From: JAFLDD01 sp049314715
GTDB taxonomy: Bacteria; Pseudomonadota; Alphaproteobacteria; Rickettsiales; UBA3002
Assembly: GCA_049314715.1 (NCBI GenBank)
Contig: JBMOEL010000077.1
Coordinates: 1 to 8,625 of the forward strand
Length of the DNA: 8,625 nucleotides
Reading direction: 5' to 3'
Shown here one piece after another: positions 1-6,722 of the stretch. The notes beneath the pieces are model-generated. The model searched no databases. It saw nothing but the letters and a program-made list of their open reading frames with translations, and had not been told where the DNA came from. How positions within the stretch are numbered: the first letter of the stretch is position 1; each line of letters starts with the position of its first letter. The position numbers were made by a program, and so were the translations under genes.

Positions 1-1175
1 TTCCCTGCGCCTGATGGACCGACAATGGCAACCGTTTCACCTGGTTCGATACGGAACGAGATGTTGCTAAGTGCTGGCGTATCGGGACGCGCTGGGTAGT
101 TGAAGGTAATATGCTCAAAGGCAATGCGTCCTTCAGGAAGTTTTTTGAAAATATGTGGGTCTTTCGGTGCGGTGATGATGGGGGTGAGTTGCATCATCTC
201 CATCAAGCGTTCGGTGGCACCAGCAGCACGCTGTAATTCACCCACCACTTCGCTGACGGCACCCATCGCCCCCGCGACGACCACGGCGTAGAAAATGAAG
301 GCGGATAAATCACCCGGACTAATACGCCCCGCAACGACATATTGCCCGCCAATATAGAGCACGGTGACAATCGCCCCAAAAATGAGCGTGATGGCGATTG
401 CAGTCAGCAATGCACGTGTGCGGATGCGCTTCAGTGCGGTAGCGAGCGTAGATTCAACGATACTGTCGAAGCGCTTATTTTCGCTTTCCTCCAACGTCAT
501 GGCGTGGATGGTATGAATCGCCCCAATCGCCTCTTCGGCGTGGGAGGAGATATCGGCCACCTTGTCTTGAGTAGCGCGCGATAGGGCGCGTACTTTGCGA
601 CCCAACACAATGACGGGCACGATGACGATGGGCAGCATGAGCAGTACATATTGGGTGAGTGCCGAGCTGGTAATAAGCAGCATGATGACGCCGCCAATGA
701 ATAGCAACGTATTGCGCAGAAAAATCGAGATGGAAGAGCCGACAACATTCTGCAGCAACGTCGTGTCGGTGGTGATGCGAGAGAGTAAATCGCCTGTGCG
801 TGTGGATTCGAAATAGGCCGTGTGCATGGAGAGGATTTTGGCAAATACGTCGCGGCGAATATCGGCGACGACGCGCTCACCCACCCATGAGACGCAGAGG
901 TAGCGCGCATAGGTGGCAATCGCGAGGATGACGACAACGCCCAGCAAGATAAGGTAACCATTGCCAAGTAATGTGGGGTTGCCTTTGGCGATACCTTCGT
1001 CCACCAGATATTGCAGTGCTTTGCCGATGCCTAGCACGCCGCTTGAGGTGACAATCAGTGCGGTGGTTGCTGCAATCACGCCGCGCCTATAGGGGCGCAG
1101 ATACGATGACAAATAACGCAGGTTGCTGATTTTGCCTTTTGGTAGCGTATCGTTTTTAATTACAGGATAGGTCAT
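1..1175 (-). CDS. ABCB-family ABC exporter, MsbA-related (membrane domain plus start of ATPase; truncated by window edge)
   Basis: This is a half-transporter that exports a lipid or hydrophobic drug-like substrate across the inner membrane, using ATP, as a dimer. Only 391 complete codons are in the window; such proteins usually have about 580-620 residues. I see six hydrophobic segments, in pairs near residues 33-54 and 73-95, 150-195, and 252-305. The cytoplasmic loop WVGERVVADIRRDVF (from residue 97) is typical of the MsbA-related alphaproteobacterial group. The nucleotide-binding domain then begins, and the last complete residues read GPSGAG, so the edge falls just before the Walker A lysine. 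Walker B, the signature motif and the H-loop lie outside. The start ATG at 1175-1173 overlaps the cyaY stop (ATGA), with an AGGTGG ribosome site at 1184-1179 inside cyaY, which suggests translational coupling. Family membership is firm. The substrate is not readable, and a lipid A export role would be a guess. Confidence 0.93.
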   Translation of the reverse strand, partial: MTYPVIKNDTLPKGKISNLRYLSSYLRPYRRGVIAATTALIVTSSGVLGIGKALQYLVDEGIAKGNPTLLGNGYLILLGVVVILAIATYARYLCVSWVGERVVADIRRDVFAKILSMHTAYFESTRTGDLLSRITTDTTLLQNVVGSSISIFLRNTLLFIGGVIMLLITSSALTQYVLLMLPIVIVPVIVLGRKVRALSRATQDKVADISSHAEEAIGAIHTIHAMTLEESENKRFDSIVESTLATALKRIRTRALLTAIAITLIFGAIVTVLYIGGQYVVAGRISPGDLSAFIFYAVVVAGAMGAVSEVVGELQRAAGATERLMEMMQLTPIITAPKDPHIFKKLPEGRIAFEHITFNYPARPDTPALSNISFRIEPGETVAIVGPSGAG

Positions 1176-1483
1176 AATCCACCTACCTGCATGAGCTCGT
1201 GGGTGAGGCGCTCGGTGAGTGTCGCGCCATCGGCCAGTTTCCATTCGCCCTCATCAAAAGAAAAATGCAGGCCACCTGTGAGGGGTGAAGCTAACCATAT
1301 CTGGCCCGAAGGGGCGTGTTTGCTAACCACAAAGGTCTGGCCGCTTTCAGTTTTGATGGTGAGGATGCCGTCTTGGAGATCCAAATCCTCTAAAGATCCG
1401 CTCTCATAGGCGCTTTCCAGCTGCTCAAACAGGGCAGCGAGTGTGGCGTCGGCAAATCGGTGGAACTCGGTTTCGGTACTCAT
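1172..1483 (-). CDS. cyaY: Iron-sulfur cluster assembly protein CyaY (bacterial frataxin)
   Basis: The protein has 103 residues, close to the usual frataxin core length of about 105. Frataxin binds the cysteine desulfurase/scaffold complex (IscS-IscU) in the cytoplasm and is thought to supply iron to, or pace, iron-sulfur cluster building. The N-terminal helix (residues 4-28) carries E4, E6, D12, E20, E23 and E27; with E32, D33, D35 and D38 it makes the acidic ridge used for iron and partner binding. The sheet signature follows: QIWLASP at 61-67 and GGLHF at 70-74. These are the best-conserved frataxin positions. The ATG at 1483 has an AGGA ribosome site at 1495-1492, eight bases upstream. 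It is the first gene of a minus-strand pair with the ABC exporter. No isc or suf gene is visible here to support the pathway by context, so the call rests on sequence alone. Confidence 0.92.
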   Translation of the reverse strand: MSTETEFHRFADATLAALFEQLESAYESGSLEDLDLQDGILTIKTESGQTFVVSKHAPSGQIWLASPLTGGLHFSFDEGEWKLADGATLTERLTHELMQVGGL

Positions 1484-1543
1484 AAAGCGTGTCCTAACAT
1501 AAGCTTAGTGACGATGCCACTAACATCCGCTATAGAGCCCCGC
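1484..1543. promoter_or_regulatory. Divergent control region between cyaY and the penicillin-binding protein gene
   Basis: These 60 bases must serve both outward-facing genes. A palindromic CTATAG lies at 1530-1535. On the plus strand, GTGACG (1508-1513) stands 17 bases before TATAGA (1531-1536), each matching four of six sigma-70 consensus bases. The predicted transcript would then start within a few bases of the ATG at 1544. On the minus strand, TATAGC (1534-1529) has only a poor -35 candidate, TTACCA at 1560-1555, with an over-long 20-base spacer. CTAACAT occurs twice in direct orientation (1494-1500 and 1520-1526), and TAAGCTTA at 1500-1507 is an 8-base palindrome. These assignments are by eye and weak. 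Confidence 0.3.
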
Positions 1544-3874
1544 ATGTTATTTTTTGGTAAAAAGAAAAAACGCAAAGCGCGCAAGAAGAAATCAGTGAAA
1601 CGCGGGGAGCCTAAACTCTCCTCTACGGCGTCGCGTGAGCGCACGAGCGTGAAAAAGCCCGTGCGTAATAAGCTCTATGTTGGTGGGCGTGCACCCAAAG
1701 GCATGAAAGCACGTAAAGAACGTAGCGCGCTGCGCCGCCGACTGATTGGCGCGAGCTTTAGCGTCATGATGTTACTTATAGTCGTTGGCGGTATTGGCTT
1801 GATTCTGATTGCGCGTGACTTGCCTGATATTAGTTCGTTGGATGTCGTGAAAAAGCAGCGCGGCGTAACGGTGGAAGCGCAAGACGGCAAAATCCTTGCC
1901 ACCTATGGTGATATTTACGGCAATTATGTATCGTACGAACAGATGCCCAAACATCTGATTCAGGCAGTGATTGCGACAGAGGACCGCCGCTATTTTGCCC
2001 ATAATGGGATTGATGTCTGGGGCATTGCGCGCGCTACCGTGAAAAACATCATGGCAGGCCGTGTGGTCGAGGGCGGCTCGACGATTACACAGCAGGTTGC
2101 GAAGAACGTGTTCCTGACACCTGAGCGTTCCTTGAAGCGCAAGCTGCAGGAAGCGATTTTAGCCTTCTGGCTTGAAGGGCGTTTTACCAAGCAAGAGATT
2201 TTGTCGATTTATCTCAATCGCGTGTATTTGGGTGCGGGAACGTTTGGTATTGATGCGGCGAGCTTACGCTATTTTGGTAAGCCTGCCACTCATATGAATA
2301 TGATGGAATCGGCGATGATTGCGGGGTTGCTCAAGGCACCGTCGCGCTTTGCGCCGACTGCGAGTATGCAGCGTGCCAAAAATCGTGCAGCACAAGTGCT
2401 TCTTAATATGGTGGATGCGGGAATGATTACGCCGCAAAAAGCCCAAACCGTCATCCGCGACTATGATGCGGGGACCATGAAGGCGGTGGAAGGTGGCCAT
2501 GTGCGCTACTTCACCGATTGGATTGTGGATCAGTTGCCTGAATATATCGGCAATGTAGAAAGCGACTTGGTGGTTACGGTGACGATGGATCCGACGTTGC
2601 AAGCTTATGCTAATGATGCGGTAGAGAATGTGGTTGCGATGGAGGGTGAGGGCAAAAACGTTACCCAAGGTGCGATGATTGCGATGACGCCAGACGGCGC
2701 AGTAAAAGCCATGATTGGCGGTTTGAATTACGGCAAAAGCCAATATAACCGCGCCGCGCAAGCAAAGCGCCAGCCTGGTTCATCGTTTAAGTTGTTTGTC
2801 TATCTGGCAGCGCTTGAGGCGGGTATGACGCCGATGAGCGAAGTAGAAGACGCGCCGATTACGCTACAAGTGGGTAACAAGACATGGACACCAGGAAATT
2901 ACACGGGCGATTATAAGGGGCTGATTCCCGCAACACAGGCGTTTCGTGAATCGCTTAATACCGTGTCGGTACGCTTGGCGCAATATGCTGGTATCTGGCG
3001 TGTCGCGCAGATGGCGCAGCGTTTAGGTATTGCGAATATACCTGCCAATCCGTCGATTTCATTGGGTGCTTCTGAGGTCACGCTACTTGATATGGTGGGT
3101 GCTTACGGTCATCTGGCGAATGAAGGATTCAAAGTGAAACCTTACGGTATTGAGCGCATTCGCACCACCAAGGGTGAAGAATTATTCAAACATGAACCTA
3201 CCGAGCGCGAACCCGTGCTCGCGCGTGGCACGGTAGAGATGATGAATTATATGTTGCTCGATGTGGTGCGTGCTGGCACGGGTGCGCGTGCCAATATTGG
3301 TCGGCCTGCGGCAGGTAAAACAGGAACCAGCCAAGGCTACAAAGACGCATGGTTTATTGGGTTCACACCGCAGCTAGTAGCAGGGGCGTGGGTAGGCAAC
3401 GATAGTAACCAGCCGATGGCAAAAATTACGGGTGGCAGCATCCCTGCGATGATGTGGCATGATTTTATGGTGCGCGCGATGGAAGGCGTGCCCGTACGCG
3501 CTATTCCTAATAGCAGCAGTAATAGTGAAGGTTTGTTACCATGGCTGTTTGGCGGTAGCGAAACGACACCAGAAGAGCCGGTTGTGGATGGTGAGGTTCC
3601 AGAAAATACGCCATTCAAACGTCAAGGTGAAGAATGGGGAGAGCAGGGCGAAGCAACAGATAATGCGCCTGCGCAAGAACTGTCGATTGAGCGATTCCCA
3701 CCCGTGATTGATGCGCCGGTCAAAGATATGCCAGAAGAAGCGGTCGAGGCTGCGCAGCCCAAAGGCGCGCGTGACGATAATGAAGTGCTCGATTCAGGAT
3801 TTTGGAAAAAGCTTGGCGTTAAAGAGGGGAAGGTGGAATACACCTATCCCGACAGCGGTAACCGCAGGCACTAA
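1544..3874 (+). CDS. Class A penicillin-binding protein (bifunctional glycosyltransferase/transpeptidase, PBP1A family)
   Basis: The protein has 776 residues and polymerises and cross-links peptidoglycan in the periplasm while anchored in the inner membrane. A lysine/arginine-rich cytoplasmic tail (1-66) precedes one membrane helix (67-90). The glycosyltransferase GT51 domain has catalytic E146 in TEDRRYFAHNGID, GGSTITQQ at 177-184, and RKLQE at 199-203 with the second glutamate E203. The transpeptidase domain has SSFK at 413-416 (nucleophile S413), SLN at 470-472 and KTG at 592-594. There is no room between the domains for the extra OB-fold domain of E. coli PBP1a. After about residue 655 comes an acidic, proline-rich, low-complexity tail. 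I chose the ATG at 1544 (MLFFGKKKK) over in-frame ATGs at 1460, which lies inside cyaY, and 1514. The ribosome site is weak (AGAG at 1534-1537). It ends with tandem TAA TAG stops. Alphaproteobacteria carry several paralogues, so I give no symbol. Confidence 0.94.
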   Translation: MLFFGKKKKRKARKKKSVKRGEPKLSSTASRERTSVKKPVRNKLYVGGRAPKGMKARKERSALRRRLIGASFSVMMLLIVVGGIGLILIARDLPDISSLDVVKKQRGVTVEAQDGKILATYGDIYGNYVSYEQMPKHLIQAVIATEDRRYFAHNGIDVWGIARATVKNIMAGRVVEGGSTITQQVAKNVFLTPERSLKRKLQEAILAFWLEGRFTKQEILSIYLNRVYLGAGTFGIDAASLRYFGKPATHMNMMESAMIAGLLKAPSRFAPTASMQRAKNRAAQVLLNMVDAGMITPQKAQTVIRDYDAGTMKAVEGGHVRYFTDWIVDQLPEYIGNVESDLVVTVTMDPTLQAYANDAVENVVAMEGEGKNVTQGAMIAMTPDGAVKAMIGGLNYGKSQYNRAAQAKRQPGSSFKLFVYLAALEAGMTPMSEVEDAPITLQVGNKTWTPGNYTGDYKGLIPATQAFRESLNTVSVRLAQYAGIWRVAQMAQRLGIANIPANPSISLGASEVTLLDMVGAYGHLANEGFKVKPYGIERIRTTKGEELFKHEPTEREPVLARGTVEMMNYMLLDVVRAGTGARANIGRPAAGKTGTSQGYKDAWFIGFTPQLVAGAWVGNDSNQPMAKITGGSIPAMMWHDFMVRAMEGVPVRAIPNSSSNSEGLLPWLFGGSETTPEEPVVDGEVPENTPFKRQGEEWGEQGEATDNAPAQELSIERFPPVIDAPVKDMPEEAVEAAQPKGARDDNEVLDSGFWKKLGVKEGKVEYTYPDSGNRRH

Positions 3875-3877
3875 TAG

Positions 3878-4597
3878 CTACGCGTTAAAGCGGTAAAGTT
3901 CTCTGCCGTGGAGTTTGAGCCATTCTTTAGCGACTTCATAGTCGGGGCAGAGATAGGCCACCATGTTCCAGAATTTGTCGGAGTGATTCATGTAACGCAG
4001 ATGCGCGACTTCATGGGCCACGACATATTCCATCACTTCACTGGGCGCGAAAATCAAACGCCATGAGAAAGAGAGATTGCCGGTGGATGAGCAGCTGCCC
4101 CAGCGGCTGCGCGTATCGCGCACGGTGATGCGGTTGATGCGGCGGCCAAGTTTCTTGGCTTTTTTCTCGGCGAGTAGCGCGATTTCTTTCTTGGCGATTT
4201 TGCGCAGTGCGTCGGTCGTGCGTTTCTGGAAGTCTGCACGATCGCCTGAAATAATCAGCGCGTCGCGGTCTAGTTTATAGGCTGCACGTTGATCTGCATC
4301 ATGCTTGATGCGCACGCGCTCACCTAAGATAGGAATCACTACGCCTGGCTTGATGCGTTTTTTCATGGGCATCTCGAGTAGCGTGGTAATAAGCCACTCA
4401 CTTTTTTGTGTGAGGAAGTTCAAGCCGTCATTCACACGTGTGTGACGTGGCAGCGTGAGTGAGATGGCATGCTTGGTCGGATGATAGCGCAAGCAAATGC
4501 GTTTGGCGCGTTGGTGACGTCTGATGAGGAGTGGTAAAACTTCTTTGCCAACTTTTAGAAATTCAGGAACAGAAAGTTCGTGCCAGTGATTCGTCAT
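3878..4597 (-). CDS. YgjP-like zinc metallopeptidase (DUF45 / M48-type family)
   Basis: The protein has 239 residues, the usual size for the YgjP-like family. The zincin motif HEVAH lies at 195-199, with H195 and H199 as zinc ligands and E196 as the catalytic base. H205 in NHSDKFW is the likely third ligand. Just before it comes the family signature: RSRWGSCSSTGNLSFSWR, then RLIFAP. The N-terminal half has the basic and beta-rich pattern of the family (RRHQRAKRICLRYHP, ISLTLPRH). There is no signal peptide or membrane helix, so it should be cytoplasmic. Members of the family are predicted proteases related to the SprT/WLM group, but their substrates are generally unknown, and nothing nearby points to one. 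The ATG at 4597 has AAGGG at 4609-4605, seven bases upstream. It converges on the penicillin-binding protein gene with a 3-bp gap and diverges from dnaG. Confidence 0.88.
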   Translation of the reverse strand: MTNHWHELSVPEFLKVGKEVLPLLIRRHQRAKRICLRYHPTKHAISLTLPRHTRVNDGLNFLTQKSEWLITTLLEMPMKKRIKPGVVIPILGERVRIKHDADQRAAYKLDRDALIISGDRADFQKRTTDALRKIAKKEIALLAEKKAKKLGRRINRITVRDTRSRWGSCSSTGNLSFSWRLIFAPSEVMEYVVAHEVAHLRYMNHSDKFWNMVAYLCPDYEVAKEWLKLHGRELYRFNA

Positions 4598-4733
4598 TGC
4601 GTTGCCCTTGGTTGTTTTTCTTTTTGTGATTTAGGAAAATCGGGAGTAACTATGTACCCCTTGCATTCAACATAAAAGGGTGTAAGCCCCGTGGTCAACA
4701 GAACTATTTGCAGTTTATGAAAATAAATAAAAA
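4598..4733. promoter_or_regulatory. AT-rich divergent intergenic region between the peptidase gene and dnaG
   Basis: This 136-bp gap is AT-rich and non-coding apart from a possible minigene at its right end. It holds the minus-strand promoter candidate at 4698-4669. For dnaG the signals are poor: TTGTGA (4624-4629) with a weak AACTAT at 4648-4653 (18-base spacer), or TATGAA at 4716-4721 without a convincing -35. There is no recognisable ribosome site before the dnaG ATG; the last bases are almost all A and T. A short imperfect inverted repeat (CCCTT near 4658-4662, AAGGG at 4676-4680) is too weak to call a terminator. Confidence 0.4.
4669..4698 (-). promoter_or_regulatory. Candidate sigma-70 promoter for the YgjP-like peptidase gene
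   Basis: Reading the minus strand, TTGACC (4698-4693) matches five of six -35 bases and TATGTT (4674-4669) matches four of six -10 bases, with an 18-base spacer. A transcript would start near 4662 and leave a leader of about 65 bases before the ATG at 4597. It is one of the best-looking promoters in the window and sits in an AT-rich gap where one is expected. It has not been scored against background. Confidence 0.45.
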
Positions 4734-4737
4734 ATGA
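4717..4737 (+). other. Possible six-codon leader minigene overlapping the dnaG start
   Basis: ATG AAA ATA AAT AAA AAA TGA reads MKINKK, and its TGA at 4735-4737 overlaps the dnaG ATG at 4734-4736 in the ATGA arrangement. It has no ribosome site of its own. It could couple ribosome arrival to dnaG, which also lacks a ribosome site, or be chance in an A-rich leader. I consider chance at least as likely. Confidence 0.2.
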
Positions 4738-6599
4738 AGTTTTCTCAGTCGTTTATTGATGATTTGAAATCCCGCTACCGACTTTCGGAGGTGATAGGCA
4801 AAGCTGTGCCTATAAAACGGGCAGGGAGGGAATTTCACGCCCTTTGCCCCTTCCATAAAGAGAAGACGCCGAGCTTCACGATTAACGATGAAAAGGGCTT
4901 CTTTCACTGCTTCGGCTGCGGTGCGCATGGGGATGTTATTGGCTTTACCATGGATTATGAGCGGCTTAGCTACCCGGAGGCCATTGAACGGTTGGCCACT
5001 CAGGCGGGGATGCAGCTGCCTACTTATAGTAAGGCCGAGGTGGAGCGTGAGGAGCAGGCCAGAGGCCTACAGTATATAGTAGAGACGGCATGTAGTTGGT
5101 TTGAGGAGCAGTTTGACCAGTCGGCCGAGGGGGAGCTCGCCCGTAAGTATGCACGCGAGCGCGGCCTGAACCAAGAGACACTTGCAAAATTTCGCATGGG
5201 TTATGCCCCTGCCGACCGCGATGCCTTGAGCAAGGCGATGCGTGAAAAGGGAATTACGCAGGCGCAACTCATCGAGGCGGGTCTGCTGATTAACGTGGAA
5301 GACAAAACGCCTTACTCGCGATTCCGTCGTCGCTTGATATTTCCGATTCGTGATCGCAAAAGTAAAGTCGTGGCATTTGGCGGTCGTGTATTGCCGGGTG
5401 AACCAAATGCGGAAGCGCCAAAATATCTCAACTCGCCAGAGACGCCGCTTTTTCACAAAGGGCGTATGTTATTCAACCTTGATTTTGCGCGACGCTCTGC
5501 GATTGCCAGTGGCGAGTTGACCGTGTGCGAAGGCTATATGGATGTGATTGTACTCGCGCAGGCGGGGATTGAACATGCGGTGGCACCACTTGGTACGGCG
5601 GTCACGCCCGAGCAATTGCAACTATGCTGGCAATTAGTGGGCGAGCCTGTGATGTGCCTTGATGGGGATAGTGCCGGTGCACGTGCGATGACACGCGTTT
5701 ACGATTTGGCGTTGCCATTGCTGGTGCCAGGCAAGACGTTGCGATTCGCGCAATTACCACAAGGCGAAGACCCTGACTCGCTGATTCGTATTCAGGGTGT
5801 GGATGCGATGCTCGAAGTATTGAAGCGCGCCGAGCCACTTTCGGAAGTGTTGTGGAACCAAGTCATGGGGCAGGAGGCGCGCACGCCCGAAGCCAAAGCA
5901 CAGCAAGAAGCGCAGCTCATGCAGCGCATTACGCAAATCAAACACCCGACGGTGCAGCATTATTATAAGCAGTTCATGCGCGATAAATTGCGTGTGCAGC
6001 AGCAGCCTGCGGCGCAGCCGAAATTCGTGCCATACCAAAAAGGTAAGCCGCAGCAGCAACAACCGCAGGGCGTGAGTGCGCCGCCCGCGCCCTTCATGCC
6101 GCGTGATGCGGAAGGTGCATTGGTAACGCCCGTGGCAAAACTCATTGCGTTGGTCATGACGCATCCACCTTTATTGCAAGACGCGAATGCCGAGGAGGCT
6201 TGGCTTAGCGTGCCATTACCTTCCGTGCCGCTTGCTAAGTTGCATGGGCGTATTACGGAGGCGCATATTGAATATCCCGCACTTTCAGCGCAGGCGCTGG
6301 ATGAAATGCTGCGTGAGGATGCCTTAGAGATTAAGCTGATTGAGGCGGCGCTCAAGGATTTAGGTATTGCGCGCGCAGGGGATGAAGCGGGGCGCGTGAT
6401 GCTTGCCCAGCGCCTCTGGCCAGAGGTGATGAACGATATTGATCGCTTGCGACTCAAGGCCGATATTGCCGAGGCGCAGCGCGCTTACGAGACCGAGTTG
6501 AGCGAAGAAAACCAGCAGCGCGTGATTGATCTTAAAACCCAGCTTGACCATGTGGAACTGGAGCGCACGCGGTTTTATCGGGAAGACCCAGTAGGGTAG
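4734..6599 (+). CDS. dnaG: DNA primase DnaG
   Basis: The protein has 621 residues, normal for a bacterial primase. It makes the short RNA primers for DNA replication and works with the DnaB helicase at the fork. The N-terminal zinc-ribbon (CHC2) domain has ligands C38, H41, C59 and C62. The catalytic core has FGGR at 215-218 and SPETPLFHKG at 234-243. The TOPRIM fold has E266 in CEGYMD and the metal-binding pair D310 and D312 in DGDSAG. A glutamine/proline-rich linker (about 421-455) leads to a helical, charged C-terminal part (about 460-621) in the place of the DnaB-binding domain. No Shine-Dalgarno sequence precedes the ATG at 4734, but the start is fixed by the family N-terminus (FSQSFIDDLKSRYRLSEVIG). 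rpoD follows 123 bp later on the same strand, the core pairing of the macromolecular-synthesis operon. Confidence 0.98.
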   Translation: MKFSQSFIDDLKSRYRLSEVIGKAVPIKRAGREFHALCPFHKEKTPSFTINDEKGFFHCFGCGAHGDVIGFTMDYERLSYPEAIERLATQAGMQLPTYSKAEVEREEQARGLQYIVETACSWFEEQFDQSAEGELARKYARERGLNQETLAKFRMGYAPADRDALSKAMREKGITQAQLIEAGLLINVEDKTPYSRFRRRLIFPIRDRKSKVVAFGGRVLPGEPNAEAPKYLNSPETPLFHKGRMLFNLDFARRSAIASGELTVCEGYMDVIVLAQAGIEHAVAPLGTAVTPEQLQLCWQLVGEPVMCLDGDSAGARAMTRVYDLALPLLVPGKTLRFAQLPQGEDPDSLIRIQGVDAMLEVLKRAEPLSEVLWNQVMGQEARTPEAKAQQEAQLMQRITQIKHPTVQHYYKQFMRDKLRVQQQPAAQPKFVPYQKGKPQQQQPQGVSAPPAPFMPRDAEGALVTPVAKLIALVMTHPPLLQDANAEEAWLSVPLPSVPLAKLHGRITEAHIEYPALSAQALDEMLREDALEIKLIEAALKDLGIARAGDEAGRVMLAQRLWPEVMNDIDRLRLKADIAEAQRAYETELSEENQQRVIDLKTQLDHVELERTRFYREDPVG

Positions 6600-6647
6600 G
6601 CAGGCCAGAGCGCAAAGAGGGTCTTGACAGCCTCTTGACAAACCCTA
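6592..6647 (+). repeat. Nested inverted repeats at the end of dnaG and in the dnaG-rpoD gap
   Basis: The outer arms are TAGGGT (6592-6597, overlapping the dnaG stop) and ACCCTA (6642-6647). The inner arms are AAGAGG (6615-6620) and CCTCTT (6631-6636) around a 10-base loop. In RNA the inner arms give a 6-bp hairpin and the outer arms could close a larger, asymmetric stem (17 and 5 unpaired bases). No run of T follows, so it is not a classical intrinsic terminator. It could be a processing or stabilising structure between the two reading frames, or a coincidence. Confidence 0.4.
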
Positions 6648-6663
6648 ATTAAATACTTGTAAA
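6623..6663 (+). promoter_or_regulatory. Candidate promoter region for rpoD with duplicated TTGACA boxes
   Basis: TCTTGACA occurs twice, at 6622-6629 and 6633-6640, 11 bp apart (about one helical turn). The second copy has a perfect -35 hexamer, 17 bases before TGTAAA (6658-6663, four of six). The first copy has TTAAAT at 6649-6654 with a long 19-base spacer. The first copy also reads as a heat-shock type element: CTTGACA, 13 bases, then CCCTAATT (6643-6650), near the E. coli sigma-32 pattern. A dedicated rpoD promoter after dnaG is plausible; which -10 is used cannot be decided by eye. Confidence 0.45.
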
Positions 6664-6710
6664 CACTCAAGACATGGTGCATAAACCAGCCTTTCGGGAA
6701 AACCTTGACA

Positions 6711-6715
6711 TGAGG
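6711..6715 (+). promoter_or_regulatory. rpoD ribosome binding site (TGAGG)
   Basis: TGAGG lies seven bases before the ATG at 6723. It decides the start: the in-frame ATG at 6717 would leave only one base of spacing, and the ATG at 6710 is out of frame. It therefore supports translation of the lysine-rich extension from its first codon. Confidence 0.65.
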
Positions 6716-6722
6716 CATGTGC

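Noticed and set aside
1460..1543. Longer start for the penicillin-binding protein at ATG 1460
   Set aside because: It would overlap the beginning of cyaY on the other strand, and the added residues have no family character. ATG 1544 gives the usual basic tail.
2264..2761. Minus-strand open frame of 165 codons inside the penicillin-binding protein gene
   Set aside because: It lies wholly within the glycosyltransferase-transpeptidase coding sequence, is arginine/histidine-rich as shadows are, and matches nothing I recognise.
4661..4690. TTGCAT at 4661 as the -35 of a dnaG promoter
   Set aside because: The bases 16-18 downstream are GC-rich (around AAGCCCC) with no -10-like sequence.
5963..6457. 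Minus-strand open frame of 164 codons within dnaG, serine/cysteine-rich
   Set aside because: It is antisense to the primase linker and C-terminal domain; the cysteines are reversed CAG/GCA-type codons of the glutamine/alanine-rich linker.
6717..6722. In-frame rpoD start at ATG 6717 (MCMASKK)
   Set aside because: It leaves one base between the TGAGG ribosome site and the start codon, whereas 6723 leaves seven.
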